The position numbers and the translations under genes were made by a program. Source: Cycloclasticus sp. symbiont of Poecilosclerida sp. N (lineage in GTDB: Bacteria > Pseudomonadota > Gammaproteobacteria > Methylococcales > Cycloclasticaceae). From it: DNA of 64,000 bases. Under the pieces are notes generated by a model, which saw only the letters and a list, made by a program, of their open reading frames with translations, did not search any database and had not been told where the DNA came from. The stretch covers positions 58,810 through 122,809 of the forward strand of contig LWTM01000076.1 of NCBI GenBank assembly GCA_002101205.1. The letters are read 5' to 3'. Positions 1-9,694 of this stretch are shown piece by piece. How positions within the stretch are numbered: position 1 is the stretch's first letter; every line of letters begins with the position of its first letter.

Positions 1-1
1 C

Positions 2-598
2 GTGCGCTATATCAGTAATCATAGTTCGGGTAAAATGGGCTTTGCGCTTGCCCAAGCTTGTGCAGAAGCGGGTGCGCAAGTCACTTTGGTGGCTGGCCCT
101 GCGCAGCTTCAAACGCCTTCAGGTGTGGAGCGAATTGATGTTGTTAGTGCGAGTGAAATGTCTGAAGCGGTGATGGAAAAAGCTAAAGAAGCCGATATTT
201 TTATAGCGTCGGCGGCGGTGGTGGATTACACGCCTGTTGAAGTTGCTGAAAAGAAAATTAAAAAAAATGCTTCGGAAATGCAATTGAAACTTATTAAAAC
301 GAACGATATTTTAACGAATGTAGCAACGCAAGATGATACGACTTTTTGCGTTGGCTTTGCAGCCGAAACGGATAATTTAGAGCAAAACGCAAGAGCAAAG
401 TTAGAGCGAAAATCCTTAGATATGATTGCCGCTAACTGGGTGGGGCAATCACGAGGTGGGTTTAATAGCGATTACAACGCATTGTCGGTGTACTGGAAAG
501 ACGGTGGACAAGAAATAGACAGTATGCCAAAGCCAGAATTGGCCAGAAAATTAATCGCACTCATAGCAAAAAGATACCATGAAAAAAATACAACTTAA
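2..598 (+). CDS. coaBC: CoaBC C-terminal part (phosphopantothenoylcysteine synthetase domain), cut by window edge
   Basis: This is the C-terminal CoaB domain of the bifunctional flavoprotein that joins cysteine to 4'-phosphopantothenate and decarboxylates the product in coenzyme A synthesis. The frame is open at the left edge and enters at [12 protein letters not shown], the start of the CoaB nucleotide-binding region, so the CoaC half and the true start lie outside the window. Later landmarks are the VDY motif near residue 76, the KIKK loop near residue 86 and the segment FCVGFAAET near residue 116, all typical of CoaB. The stop overlaps the start of dut by 20 bases, which implies translational coupling. 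The coaBC-dut order is common in Gammaproteobacteria. The apparent GTG at base 2 is an internal valine codon, not a start. Confidence 0.95.
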   Translation: MRYISNHSSGKMGFALAQACAEAGAQVTLVAGPAQLQTPSGVERIDVVSASEMSEAVMEKAKEADIFIASAAVVDYTPVEVAEKKIKKNASEMQLKLIKTNDILTNVATQDDTTFCVGFAAETDNLEQNARAKLERKSLDMIAANWVGQSRGGFNSDYNALSVYWKDGGQEIDSMPKPELARKLIALIAKRYHEKNTT

Positions 599-1034
599 AT
601 TACTGGACGATCGCTTAGGCCGGTCCATTGAATTACCAGAATACGCAACCGCCGGCTCGGCTGGCTTGGATTTGCGAGCCTGCTTAGACGAAACTTTACT
701 GCTAAAACCAGGTGAAACAAAGCTGATTCCGACCGGAATGGCGATTCATATTGCGGATGAGAGTTTGGCGGCGATCATTTTACCGCGCTCAGGGCTTGGG
801 CATAAGCATGGCATTGTTTTGGGTAACCTTGTGGGGTTAATTGACTCTGATTATCAGGGGGCACTTTTTGTTTCGTGTTGGAATCGAGGTAGTACAGAGT
901 TCACGATTGAAATAGGTGACCGTATTGCCCAGTTGATTTTTGTGCCCGTTGAGCAAGTGGAGTTTGAACAAGTAGATAGTTTTGATGAAAGCCAGCGAGG
1001 TGAAGGCGGATTTGGACATACAGGGAAAGGATAA
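579..1034 (+). CDS. dut: dUTP diphosphatase
   Basis: Hydrolyses dUTP to dUMP and pyrophosphate in the cytoplasm, keeping uracil out of DNA and supplying dUMP for thymidylate synthase (thyA is at 59.5 kb). The 151-residue length is normal for the trimeric family. Visible motifs are [10 protein letters not shown] (residues 25-34), [10 protein letters not shown] (about 69-78), [13 protein letters not shown], the [11 protein letters not shown] strand, and the glycine-rich C-terminal lid [12 protein letters not shown] at the very end. All five dUTPase motifs are therefore present. The ATG lies inside the end of coaBC, giving a 20-base overlap. Downstream one expects algC, but only its wreck remains. 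Confidence 0.97.
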   Translation: MKKIQLKLLDDRLGRSIELPEYATAGSAGLDLRACLDETLLLKPGETKLIPTGMAIHIADESLAAIILPRSGLGHKHGIVLGNLVGLIDSDYQGALFVSCWNRGSTEFTIEIGDRIAQLIFVPVEQVEFEQVDSFDESQRGEGGFGHTGKG

Positions 1035-1035
1035 T

Positions 1036-1619
1036 GTGACGTCGAAAAGTCTTTTGATATCAATTCTGTTGATGACAGTTGCTGGTATTACTGGCGTTAG
1101 TTTTTACCTTAAAAAAGAGCGCACAAACTGTTGAAAAATGGTTGGTTAAGTCTATTTCGTTGAGGGCATGCTAAAAACTCGTGTTGTTCGCCCTACTGGT
1201 TAACCTATGTAGAAAAAAGATTATTGTGAAAAGTTGAGTGAGCCGATTAAAACAATAATAAGTAAAAAGAAGTGTGTGCTTATGGTTGAAGAAAGTAGCT
1301 CGCTTTTACGCGAGGATATGGTTGAGAACGAGACAAAAATGGACGTACCGCAATCAATATTCAGGGTTTATGATATTCGTGGCAATGATGCTATACGCAA
1401 TGGATGTCTAGACAAGCCGGTGCGGACATTATTTTTGACGTAAAATGTACGCGCAATTTGGCGAAAGTTATTGCTAAGCACGGCGGTAAGCCTGTGATGT
1501 CGAAAACAGGACATTCGCTGATTAAGGCGAAAATGAAAGAAACAAATGCTGAACTGGCGGGCGAAATGAGTGGGCACATTTTCTTTAAGGTATTTTCAAA
1601 GAAAAAATGTTACAAATAA
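1036..1619 (+). pseudogene. algC: Remnant of algC-like phosphomannomutase/phosphoglucomutase
   Basis: Three pieces of an AlgC-type alpha-D-phosphohexomutase can be read, in two frames. From 1036 a short frame with a hydrophobic run (about 32 codons, GTG start) resembles a membrane-anchored N-terminus. Near 1348-1390 comes PQSIFRVYDIRGN, which matches the family's N-terminal S-I-F-R-x-Y-D-I-R-G box. Directly after, in another frame (1404-1619), comes [16 protein letters not shown], then [14 protein letters not shown] and [11 protein letters not shown], the conserved central blocks. In an intact enzyme the first and second pieces are separated by roughly 250 residues, and a further C-terminal domain follows, so the gene has lost its middle and its end. 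Its place between dut and argB is the normal algC position. The enzyme would make mannose-1-P or glucose-1-P for surface polysaccharides. Confidence 0.85.
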
Positions 1620-2573
<954 letters not shown>

Positions 2574-2685
2574 CGACTTAATGGGTTAAAGCTTTCGATA
2601 GTTTTCGTTAATCTATTTGTAAAGCTCTCCAACGGTGGAATAATAGGGTTGAAAAGATATTTTTTGCATAATATTTTGTGCCTGC

Positions 2686-2720
2686 ATTATCTAATTAAAC
2701 ACTCGTTTAATTTAGATAAT
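2686..2720. repeat. Strong hairpin after argB
   Basis: The 15-base arm ATTATCTAATTAAAC (2686-2700), loop ACTC and arm GTTTAATTTAGATAAT (2705-2720) pair fully except for one extra base in the right arm. There is no T-tract behind it, so it is not a classic intrinsic terminator. It ends exactly where the inverted-end repeat at 2721 begins, and it may be part of that insertion or its target. Confidence 0.6.
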
Positions 2721-2877
2721 GACCTCTGCATAACGTAGCGAGCACAGGCAAGACACCAAAAGTAGGCGTCTTAGACGAGGCAAAAATTGGAGAAAAAGCG
2801 TAGTTTATTGATGTAAATGAGTATTTTGAGCCGATTTTTAGCGCCGAATTGTCTAGCACGGTAGTTATGTTGAGGTC
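2721..2877. repeat. Inverted-end repeat, copy A (MITE-like)
   Basis: The left end GACCTCTGCATAAC and the reverse complement of the right end, GACCTCAACATAAC, match at 12 of 14 bases, with about 130 bases between. The left-end core CATAACGTAGCGAGC followed by a GGCAAGACAC block recurs near 17.72 kb and, inverted, near 18.83 kb. No reading frame of note lies inside. The structure fits a small non-autonomous mobile repeat in the argB-aceE gap. The rest of that gap (2574-2685 and 2878-3087) shows no gene and presumably holds the aceE promoter. Confidence 0.65.
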
Positions 2878-3087
2878 TCGGATAATGTATAATTTTTTCG
2901 AAATAAAAAAGACCATTTTAAAATCAAACTTTCAAAGGCATTATTCATTTTAATGGCAGGCTAAGTATAGTTCAGAATAAAGCCTTTCGTGTGCTATTAG
3001 GTCAGCGAAATAACATAAGTGCTGGTCTAAACTTAAGGCGATGAAAATTTTTTTTGAGCGAATAATATTAGATAATCTGGAGTATAC

Positions 3088-5766
3088 ATGGCAACTAATC
3101 AAGCTTTCCCTACCCTCGATGCTGGTGACAGCGACGCACAAGAAACGCAAGAATGGCTGGATGCGCTCGAGGCGGTTATCGAACATGAAGGCGGAGAGCG
3201 CGCTCATTATTTACTCGAAAAGCTCATTGAGAAAGCGCGTTTAGCGGGTGCAGTTATACCTTTTAGCGCAGCGACGGCCTACATCAACACCATCGAAATT
3301 TCGCAACAAGCTAAATATATTGGTGATACGTCACTGGAGCATAAAATTTGCTCGTACGTTCGTTGGAATGCAATGGTGATGGTTCTTCGCGCGAACAAAG
3401 AGACCAATGTGGGTGGGCATATTGCCAGTTTTGCCTCGTCGGCCACCTTATATGATGTGGGTTATAACCACTTTTGGCACGCGGCCAGTGAAACACACGG
3501 CGGTGATTTAGTTTATGTACAAGGCCACGTAGCAACAGGGATTTACGCACGTGCTTTTATGTTGGGACGTTTAAGCAAAGAACAAATGGACAGTTTCCGT
3601 CAAGAAGTGGACGGTGGCGGTCTTTCGTCTTATCCGCACCCTTGGCTAATGCCTGATTTCTGGCAATTCCCTACCGTGTCGATGGGTTTGGGGCCGATTA
3701 TGGCGATCTATCAAGCGCGTTTCATGAAGTACGTTGAAGATCGCGGCTTTGCGCAAACAAGCGACCGAAAAGTATGGGCATTCTTGGGTGATGGTGAAAC
3801 AGATGAGCCTGAATCATTGGGCGCTATCGGTATGGCGGGGCGTGAGAAATTAGATAACCTTGTTTTTGTTGTCAACTGTAACCTGCAACGTTTAGATGGC
3901 CCTGTTCGAGGTAATGGCAAAATTATTCAAGAACTGGAGTCTGAATTTAGAGGCGCTGGCTGGAATGTCATTAAAGTTATTTGGGGTAACCGTTGGGATG
4001 CGCTTTTAGCCCGCGATACAGAAGGTCATTTACGTAAACGCATGATGGATTGCGTGGACGGCGATTACCAAACCATGAAAGCAAAAGACGGCGCGTATGT
4101 GCGTGAAACCTTCTTTAATACGCCAGAGCTTCAGGCAATGGTAGCGGATTGGTCAGATAAAGATATTTGGGAATTAAATCGTGGTGGGCACGATCCTGCC
4201 AAAGTATTTGCCGCATATACAGCGGCTTGTAAAGAAACAGAAAGACCTACCGTTATTTTGGCGAAAACCATTAAAGGTTATGGCATGGGCGAGTCTGGCG
4301 AAGCGCAGAACACCACGCATCAACAAAAGAAAATGAGCCATAACTCATTGCTTCACTTTAGAGATCAGTTTGATTTGCCCGTGTCAGATGAAGAGGTGGA
4401 TAACTTAGAGTACTTAACATTTGAAGAAGGCTCGCCAGAACAAGAGTATATGAAGAAAAAACGTGCGGACTTGGGTGGTTACCTGCCTGCGCGTCGTGAG
4501 AAATCAGATTCGTTACCGATACCTGATTTGTCGGTTTTTGAGCCGATGATGAAAGGCACGGCAGAAGGCCGTGAAATTTCAACGACCATGGCGTTTGTGC
4601 GTATTTTGAATATCTTATTAAAAGACAAAGAAATTGGTAAACGTATCGTGCCGATTGTGCCGGATGAGTCTCGCACCTTTGGTATGGAAGGCTTATTCCG
4701 TCAACTGGGTATTTGGTCGCACGTGGGGCAGCTGTATACACCACAAGATTCAGATCAGTTGATGTTCTACAAAGAAGACAAAAACGGTCAAGTCTTGCAA
4801 GAAGGTATTAACGAGGCCGGGGGTATGTGTGATTGGATCGCTGCAGGGACATCGTATTCCACCAGCAATGTGCCGATGATTCCGTTTTACATTTTCTACT
4901 CTATGTTTGGTTTTCAACGTGTTGGAGATTTGATTTGGGCAGCGGCCGATCAGCGGGCGCGTGGTTTCCTATTAGGCGGCACAGCAGGGCGCACAACACT
5001 CAACGGCGAAGGCTTGCAACATGAAGACGGGCATAGTTTATTATGGGCATCGTCTGTACCGAACTGTATTTCTTACGATCCAACCTTTAATTATGAGTTG
5101 GCGGTCATTGTGCATGATGGTTTAAAACGCATGTTCACCGAGCAAGAAGATGTCTTTTATTATCTCACCGTGATGAATGAAAACTATGCTCACCCTGCGA
5201 TGTTAGACGGTGTTGAAGATAAAATTTTGAAAGGCATGTACTGTTTCAAACAAGGCGCAAACACGGCGAAGCCTCACGTGCAATTATTAGGCTCAGGGAC
5301 TATCTTTAATGAAGTGATTGCTGCTGCAACCTTGCTGGAAGATGATTGGGGTGTTGAATCGGATCTTTGGAGTTGCACAAGCTTCACGGAACTGGCGCGA
5401 GAAGGTCAGGCGTGTGAGCGTGACAACCGATTACAGCCAGCAGCAGAGAAAAAAGTACCGTATGTTGCTCAGTGTTTAAATACAGTGAAAAGCCCCGTTA
5501 TTATTTCTACCGATTATGTTCGTTTATTAGCGGACTCAATTCGTCCCTTTATTCGCAAACATTGCACAGTGCTTGGAACCGATGGTTTTGGTCGTTCAGA
5601 TACGCGTGAAAACTTACGCCGCTTTTTTGAAGTGGACCGCTTTTATGTCGTGGTTGCCGCACTTAATGCCTTATCCGACCTTGGCGAAATTGAGGCCAGC
5701 GTTGTGCAGCAAGCGATTGAAAAATATGACTTGGACACCTCTAAGCCAGCACCTTGGTTGGTCTAA
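3088..5766 (+). CDS. aceE: Pyruvate dehydrogenase E1, homodimeric type
   Basis: Thiamine diphosphate-dependent E1 subunit that decarboxylates pyruvate and passes the acetyl group to the lipoyl arms of AceF. The 892-residue length matches the single-chain, homodimeric enzyme of Gammaproteobacteria. The ThDP/Mg motif GDGETDEPESLGAIGMAGRE begins near residue 233 and ends in NCNLQRLDG, nearly as in E. coli AceE. Other landmarks are HPWLMPDFWQFPTVSMGLGP near residue 190 and HEDGHSLLWAS near 645. The ATG at 3088 has a GGAG-type ribosome site about six bases upstream. It is followed by aceF after 15 bases, and no pdhR-type regulator gene lies upstream, unlike in E. coli. The gene is intact. Confidence 0.98.
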   Translation: MATNQAFPTLDAGDSDAQETQEWLDALEAVIEHEGGERAHYLLEKLIEKARLAGAVIPFSAATAYINTIEISQQAKYIGDTSLEHKICSYVRWNAMVMVLRANKETNVGGHIASFASSATLYDVGYNHFWHAASETHGGDLVYVQGHVATGIYARAFMLGRLSKEQMDSFRQEVDGGGLSSYPHPWLMPDFWQFPTVSMGLGPIMAIYQARFMKYVEDRGFAQTSDRKVWAFLGDGETDEPESLGAIGMAGREKLDNLVFVVNCNLQRLDGPVRGNGKIIQELESEFRGAGWNVIKVIWGNRWDALLARDTEGHLRKRMMDCVDGDYQTMKAKDGAYVRETFFNTPELQAMVADWSDKDIWELNRGGHDPAKVFAAYTAACKETERPTVILAKTIKGYGMGESGEAQNTTHQQKKMSHNSLLHFRDQFDLPVSDEEVDNLEYLTFEEGSPEQEYMKKKRADLGGYLPARREKSDSLPIPDLSVFEPMMKGTAEGREISTTMAFVRILNILLKDKEIGKRIVPIVPDESRTFGMEGLFRQLGIWSHVGQLYTPQDSDQLMFYKEDKNGQVLQEGINEAGGMCDWIAAGTSYSTSNVPMIPFYIFYSMFGFQRVGDLIWAAADQRARGFLLGGTAGRTTLNGEGLQHEDGHSLLWASSVPNCISYDPTFNYELAVIVHDGLKRMFTEQEDVFYYLTVMNENYAHPAMLDGVEDKILKGMYCFKQGANTAKPHVQLLGSGTIFNEVIAAATLLEDDWGVESDLWSCTSFTELAREGQACERDNRLQPAAEKKVPYVAQCLNTVKSPVIISTDYVRLLADSIRPFIRKHCTVLGTDGFGRSDTRENLRRFFEVDRFYVVVAALNALSDLGEIEASVVQQAIEKYDLDTSKPAPWLV

Positions 5767-5781
5767 TTGGGAGAGAATAAG

Positions 5782-7359
5782 ATGAGTAATTTAATAGAGG
5801 TGGTTGTTCCCGATATTGGCGATTTTGATGCGGTAGAAGTGATTGAAGTTTTAGTCGCTGTTGGTGATACGATTGAAGTGGAGCAAGCGTTGTTCACTCT
5901 TGAAAGCGATAAAGCTAGTATGGAGATTCCCTCAACAGCCGCCGGTATTATTGACGAGATTTTGGTTAACGTAGGCGATTCAGTTGCAGAAGGTTCTATT
6001 ATGGTGCGTTTAAAAGCGGTATCTGTCATAGAAAATGTTGAGGAGGCAACGCCTGAAGTATCAGCAGGGGCTGTCGTTGCGGGGCAAGCTACTAACATCT
6101 ATGTGCCGGATATTGGCGATTTTGATGAAGTCGAAGTGATTGAAGTCAATGTTGCCATCGGCGACACCGTGGAAGAAGAACAATCATTGTTGACCCTAGA
6201 AAGCGACAAAGCCAGTATGGAAATTCCATCAACTGCGGCAGGCGTGGTGACGGAAATTAAAGTTGCGGTTGGCGACAAAGTAGCCGAAGGCAGCTTAATC
6301 GTTGTCCTCTGTAGTTCAGCGGCCACGCCGAATGCGGTAGAGCCAGTGGCAGAAAAAGCAGTCGCTTCAGCTACAGCCGCGTCCGTTGCAGCTAAACTAC
6401 CAAGCGCACTAGAGACAGCTCAGACGGTAGTAAGCACATCAAAACCTGCCGGGCGTATTCACGCAAGCCCAGCGGTGCGCAAATTAGCACGCGAGTTAGG
6501 TGTTGACTTGGCCGCCGTCAAAGAAGCAACTGGGCCCAAAAACCGTTTGCTAAAAGAAGATATCAAAAGCCATGTGAAGCGACTAATGGCCGGCGGCATC
6601 AGCTCTGCTGCACCGAGCGACAGCGGCATCCCACGTATTCCAGAAGTTGATTTCTCGAAGTTTGGCGAAACAGAAAGCAAGCCATTAAGCAAAATCAAAC
6701 GCCTAACGGGCACGAACTTAACCCGTGCTTGGCTGAATGTACCTATGGTCACACATCACGATTTGGCGGATATTACCGATATGGAGGCGTTCCGTAAATC
6801 ACTTAAAGGCGACGCAGATAAACGCGGCGTGAAAGTGACTTTTTTAGCATTTATTATGAAAGCCTTAGTGGCCGCGTTAAAAGAGTTTCCGCAATTCAAT
6901 TCATCACTGTCAGCCGATGGACAAAGCCTTATTTATAAAAAGTACTACAACCTCGGCATTGCCGTTGCGACGCCGAATGGTTTGGTTGTGCCTGTTTTCA
7001 AAGATGTGGATAAAACCAGTATTTTTGATTTAGCAGAACAAATGAGCGTTATCAGCAAAAAAGCCCGTGATGGAAAATTATCGCCAAAAGAGATGCAAGG
7101 CGGCTGCATGACTATTTCGAGCTTAGGCGGTATTGGTGGCAAAGCATTCACGCCGATTGTTAATGCGCCAGAAGTGGCCATTTTGGGCGTCACCCGTGGC
7201 GATATGCAACCGGTTTGGAACGGGAAAGAATTTATACCCAGGCTTATGTTGCCGTTAGATGTTACCTACGACCACCGCGTGATTGATGGTGCAGATGCTG
7301 CCGCGTTTGTGGTAGCTCTGTCGGGTTACCTGAACGACATTCGTCGCGTTTTATTGTAG
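5782..7359 (+). CDS. aceF: Pyruvate dehydrogenase E2, dihydrolipoamide acetyltransferase
   Basis: Core acetyltransferase of the pyruvate dehydrogenase complex, moving acetyl from lipoyl-lysine to CoA. ATG 5782, behind GGGAGA, is preferred to the in-frame TTG at 5767. This gives 525 residues. There are two tandem lipoyl domains with the modified lysines in ESDKAS at K44 and about K143, then alanine-rich linkers. A peripheral subunit-binding domain follows at roughly 226-262 (HASPAVRKLARELG), then the catalytic domain with YDHRVIDGADAA, the active-site histidine being near 498. E. coli AceF has three lipoyl domains; two is common elsewhere. The two lipoyl repeats are also alike at the DNA level, so they could recombine. 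Confidence 0.97.
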   Translation: MSNLIEVVVPDIGDFDAVEVIEVLVAVGDTIEVEQALFTLESDKASMEIPSTAAGIIDEILVNVGDSVAEGSIMVRLKAVSVIENVEEATPEVSAGAVVAGQATNIYVPDIGDFDEVEVIEVNVAIGDTVEEEQSLLTLESDKASMEIPSTAAGVVTEIKVAVGDKVAEGSLIVVLCSSAATPNAVEPVAEKAVASATAASVAAKLPSALETAQTVVSTSKPAGRIHASPAVRKLARELGVDLAAVKEATGPKNRLLKEDIKSHVKRLMAGGISSAAPSDSGIPRIPEVDFSKFGETESKPLSKIKRLTGTNLTRAWLNVPMVTHHDLADITDMEAFRKSLKGDADKRGVKVTFLAFIMKALVAALKEFPQFNSSLSADGQSLIYKKYYNLGIAVATPNGLVVPVFKDVDKTSIFDLAEQMSVISKKARDGKLSPKEMQGGCMTISSLGGIGGKAFTPIVNAPEVAILGVTRGDMQPVWNGKEFIPRLMLPLDVTYDHRVIDGADAAAFVVALSGYLNDIRRVLL

Positions 7360-7370
7360 AGGAAATATGT

Positions 7371-8831
7371 ATGGCTAGCTTAGTAGATATAAGTGCTGCG
7401 ACAACACCGGTAGCATCAGGTGACTTACACGCGGAAGTGCTCGTTATGGGGGCAGGTCCGGGCGGTTATACCGCGGCTTTTCGCGCCGCAGATTTAGGCA
7501 AAAAAGTCATATTGGTTGAGCGTCATTCATCTTTGGGCGGCGTTTGCTTAAATGTGGGTTGTATCCCGTCAAAGGCCTTACTACATCAAGCGCAAGTGAT
7601 TCACGAAGCGGCAGAAATGTCGGCGCACGGCGTTACGTTTGAACCGCCAAAACTTGATATTAATGGTATTCGCGCCAATAAGGAAGGCATTATTAAACGC
7701 TTAACAGACGGCTTGGCAGGTTTAGCTAAACAGCGCAATGTAACCGTTGTTAACGGTTATGCCGAGTTCGCATCTAGCCATTCAGTGGTTGTGGAAAATG
7801 AGGGTCAAAGCGAGACTATCTCATTTGACCATGCGATTATTGCCGCAGGTTCTCAGCCAGTAAAAATACCGGGCTTTCCGTACGAAGACGAACGTTTAAT
7901 GGACTCGACTGGCGCATTAGCATTAGTCGATGTTCCAGCAACCATGTTGGTTGTAGGCGGCGGTATTATCGGTTTAGAAATGGCGACGGTGTATCACGCC
8001 TTGGGTTCTAAAATCACGGTTATAGAATTGATGGACCAGTTGGTGGCAGGCTGCGATAAGGACCTTGTTAAGCCATTGCATAAGCGCCTTACAAAACAGC
8101 TTGAAAATATTTACCTAAAAGCAAAAGTAGTGGGGATTGAATCTACCGATGCCGGTTTAAAGGTCAGTTTCGAAGGCGATGGCGTGCCGGAATCAGCCGT
8201 TTTTGACCGTGTTTTATTATCAGTCGGCCGCAAGCCAAATGGAGAACTTATCGCCGCAGAAAAAGCGGGTGTTAATGTAGATGAACGTGGCTTTATTACC
8301 GTGGATAAACAAATGCGTACCAATGTATCGCATATTTTTGCGATTGGTGATGTGGTAGGTAACCCCATGTTGGCACACAAAGCGGTGCATGAAGCGAAAG
8401 TGGCGGCAGAGGCGATAGATGGCAAAAAAGTTGCTTTTGATCCACTAACCATTCCATCAGTTGCCTATACCGACCCTGAAATTTCATGGATGGGGTTGAC
8501 AGAAACAGCGGCTAAAGCCGATGGTGTAAAGTATGAAAAATCCGTATTTCCTTGGGCCGCCAGTGGCCGTGCTCTCAGCATCGGTCGTGATGAAGGACTG
8601 ACAAAAATTCTTTGGGACCCTGAAAAAAAATGCATTTTAGGCGCAGGTATTGTTGGCACAAATGCTGGCGAGTTAATTGCCGAAGCGGTGCTAGCGCTGG
8701 AAATGGGTGCAGATGTAGAAGATCTCTGCCTAACTATTCACCCACACCCAACGCTATCTGAAACATTGGCTTTTGCAGCAGAAATGCAGCACGGCAGTAT
8801 CACAGATTTATATGTGAAAAGGAAAAAATAA
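7371..8831 (+). CDS. lpd: Dihydrolipoamide dehydrogenase (E3)
   Basis: FAD enzyme that reoxidises dihydrolipoamide with NAD+, serving pyruvate dehydrogenase and probably other 2-oxoacid complexes. The 486 residues include a roughly 20-residue N-terminal extension before the Rossmann fold. The FAD motif GAGPGG is at 27-32, the redox disulfide CLNVGC at Cys59 and Cys64, the NAD motif VGGGIIGLE near 195, and the catalytic histidine box HPHPTLSE near 460. The gene starts 11 bases after aceF behind GAGG, completing an aceE-aceF-lpd operon. No convincing terminator is visible after the stop. Confidence 0.97.
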   Translation: MASLVDISAATTPVASGDLHAEVLVMGAGPGGYTAAFRAADLGKKVILVERHSSLGGVCLNVGCIPSKALLHQAQVIHEAAEMSAHGVTFEPPKLDINGIRANKEGIIKRLTDGLAGLAKQRNVTVVNGYAEFASSHSVVVENEGQSETISFDHAIIAAGSQPVKIPGFPYEDERLMDSTGALALVDVPATMLVVGGGIIGLEMATVYHALGSKITVIELMDQLVAGCDKDLVKPLHKRLTKQLENIYLKAKVVGIESTDAGLKVSFEGDGVPESAVFDRVLLSVGRKPNGELIAAEKAGVNVDERGFITVDKQMRTNVSHIFAIGDVVGNPMLAHKAVHEAKVAAEAIDGKKVAFDPLTIPSVAYTDPEISWMGLTETAAKADGVKYEKSVFPWAASGRALSIGRDEGLTKILWDPEKKCILGAGIVGTNAGELIAEAVLALEMGADVEDLCLTIHPHPTLSETLAFAAEMQHGSITDLYVKRKK

Positions 8832-9379
8832 ATCTCTTGAACTCACATCATAAGTGCGCCACCTTCATTTAATAATCGAGAGCAAGATCTATACAATATT
8901 TTGCTCAAAATGTTCACAAAAGAGCCGCTTAACTTGCCATGGCCCATCTTTTTAATAAAAATTTGGAGGCGGTTTATACCTTCACCTTTTTTGTGAGTGT
9001 GACTTTAGCGTGTATAAACTGAAGATATTTAAAGGAATGAGTGTTTATACGGGATTATTTACAGGCTCGGCAAACAGACCTTGATTTAGTCCTTATCTTT
9101 TTTCGCAGTAGTCATCGTATTTTATAACGCCAAACATAAATGCTCCAAAAGGGCTAAGCCAAGTATAAGTTCTGGTTTCAGCATTGACAGAATTTCCATA
9201 CCACCTCCTTTGGTTGTCTATAAAACACCCAGTTATAAGCATAACAGAGCTAAAACTAATACTGCTTTGTTAGAGCTGTCCTTCGCATTTGTAAAACGTT
9301 CTTTTAGGTAAAGAAAGAGACATTAGAGCAAAAACATCGACTGCTACCGCAAGTTAAATTACAGCATATTTGTTGTATT
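8832..9379. other. Gap between lpd and hipB, no clear gene
   Basis: About 550 bases without a clear gene. There is an inverted pair GGTTTATACC / GTGTATAAAC around 8970-9020. On the minus strand a GGAGGTGGTATG site near 9200 opens a frame of only about 25 codons. A second minus-strand frame is listed separately. The left border of the accessory patch lies somewhere here. Confidence 0.5.
9093..9242 (-). CDS. Possible 49-residue lipoprotein-like peptide
   Basis: A short minus-strand frame starts MLITGCFIDNQRRWYG and ends FGVIKYDDYCEKR. The LITGC start looks like a lipobox, but the charged n-region and most of the signal helix are missing, so it could be the tail of a decayed lipoprotein gene; upstream codons in the same frame (SSISFSSV) extend only to a stop. 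No good ribosome site precedes the ATG. A strong Shine-Dalgarno sequence near 9200 is in front of a different frame. I do not recognise the family. Confidence 0.25.
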   Translation of the reverse strand: MLITGCFIDNQRRWYGNSVNAETRTYTWLSPFGAFMFGVIKYDDYCEKR

Positions 9380-9406
9380 TATAATATACAACGTATACGC
9401 TGTATA
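9380..9406 (+). promoter_or_regulatory. hipB promoter and probable operator
   Basis: A perfect -10 hexamer TATAAT is at 9380-9385. Overlapping it is the perfect dyad TATACA-N10-TGTATA (9385-9406), whose spacer contains the smaller palindrome GTATAC. It ends 36 bases before the hipB start. HipB antitoxins repress their own operon at dyads over the promoter, so this is the likely operator. The -35 (about TTAAAT near 9354) is weak. Confidence 0.55.
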
Positions 9407-9442
9407 TGGCTTTTACAATCTATCACCTGTTTTGGAGCACTA

Positions 9443-9694
9443 ATGGATTATGTAATTAATACGCTTGACCAGTTAAAACCAATCTTAGTTGGTTATCGAA
9501 AATCTAAAGGCTTATCCCAAAAAGCCTTGGCCGAAAAGTTAGGGGTTAGCCAGCAGTCATACCAAGTGCTTGAATCAAATCCTCAAAGGGCGACTATTGA
9601 ACGGTTGTTTAATGTCTTAACGCTATTAGGGGTCAAACTGAGCTTATCAAGCATTGCTAACTTAGCAATAGATGAGCATCAAGATGATTGGTAA
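9443..9694 (+). CDS. hipB: HipB-type antitoxin, XRE-family DNA-binding protein
   Basis: Short helix-turn-helix protein of 83 residues. The helices run from about residue 10 to 70 (YRKSKGLSQKALAEKLGVSQ, then SYQVLESNP and TIERLFNVLTLLG), the standard XRE/Cro fold of HipB. It would bind HipA kinase and repress the operon. The stop TAA shares its last base with the hipA ATG (TAATG), so the two are coupled. The gene itself is intact, and because its partner is interrupted it may survive only as a repressor. Naming rests on the fold, the size and the adjacent hipA. Confidence 0.85.
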   Translation: MDYVINTLDQLKPILVGYRKSKGLSQKALAEKLGVSQQSYQVLESNPQRATIERLFNVLTLLGVKLSLSSIANLAIDEHQDDW

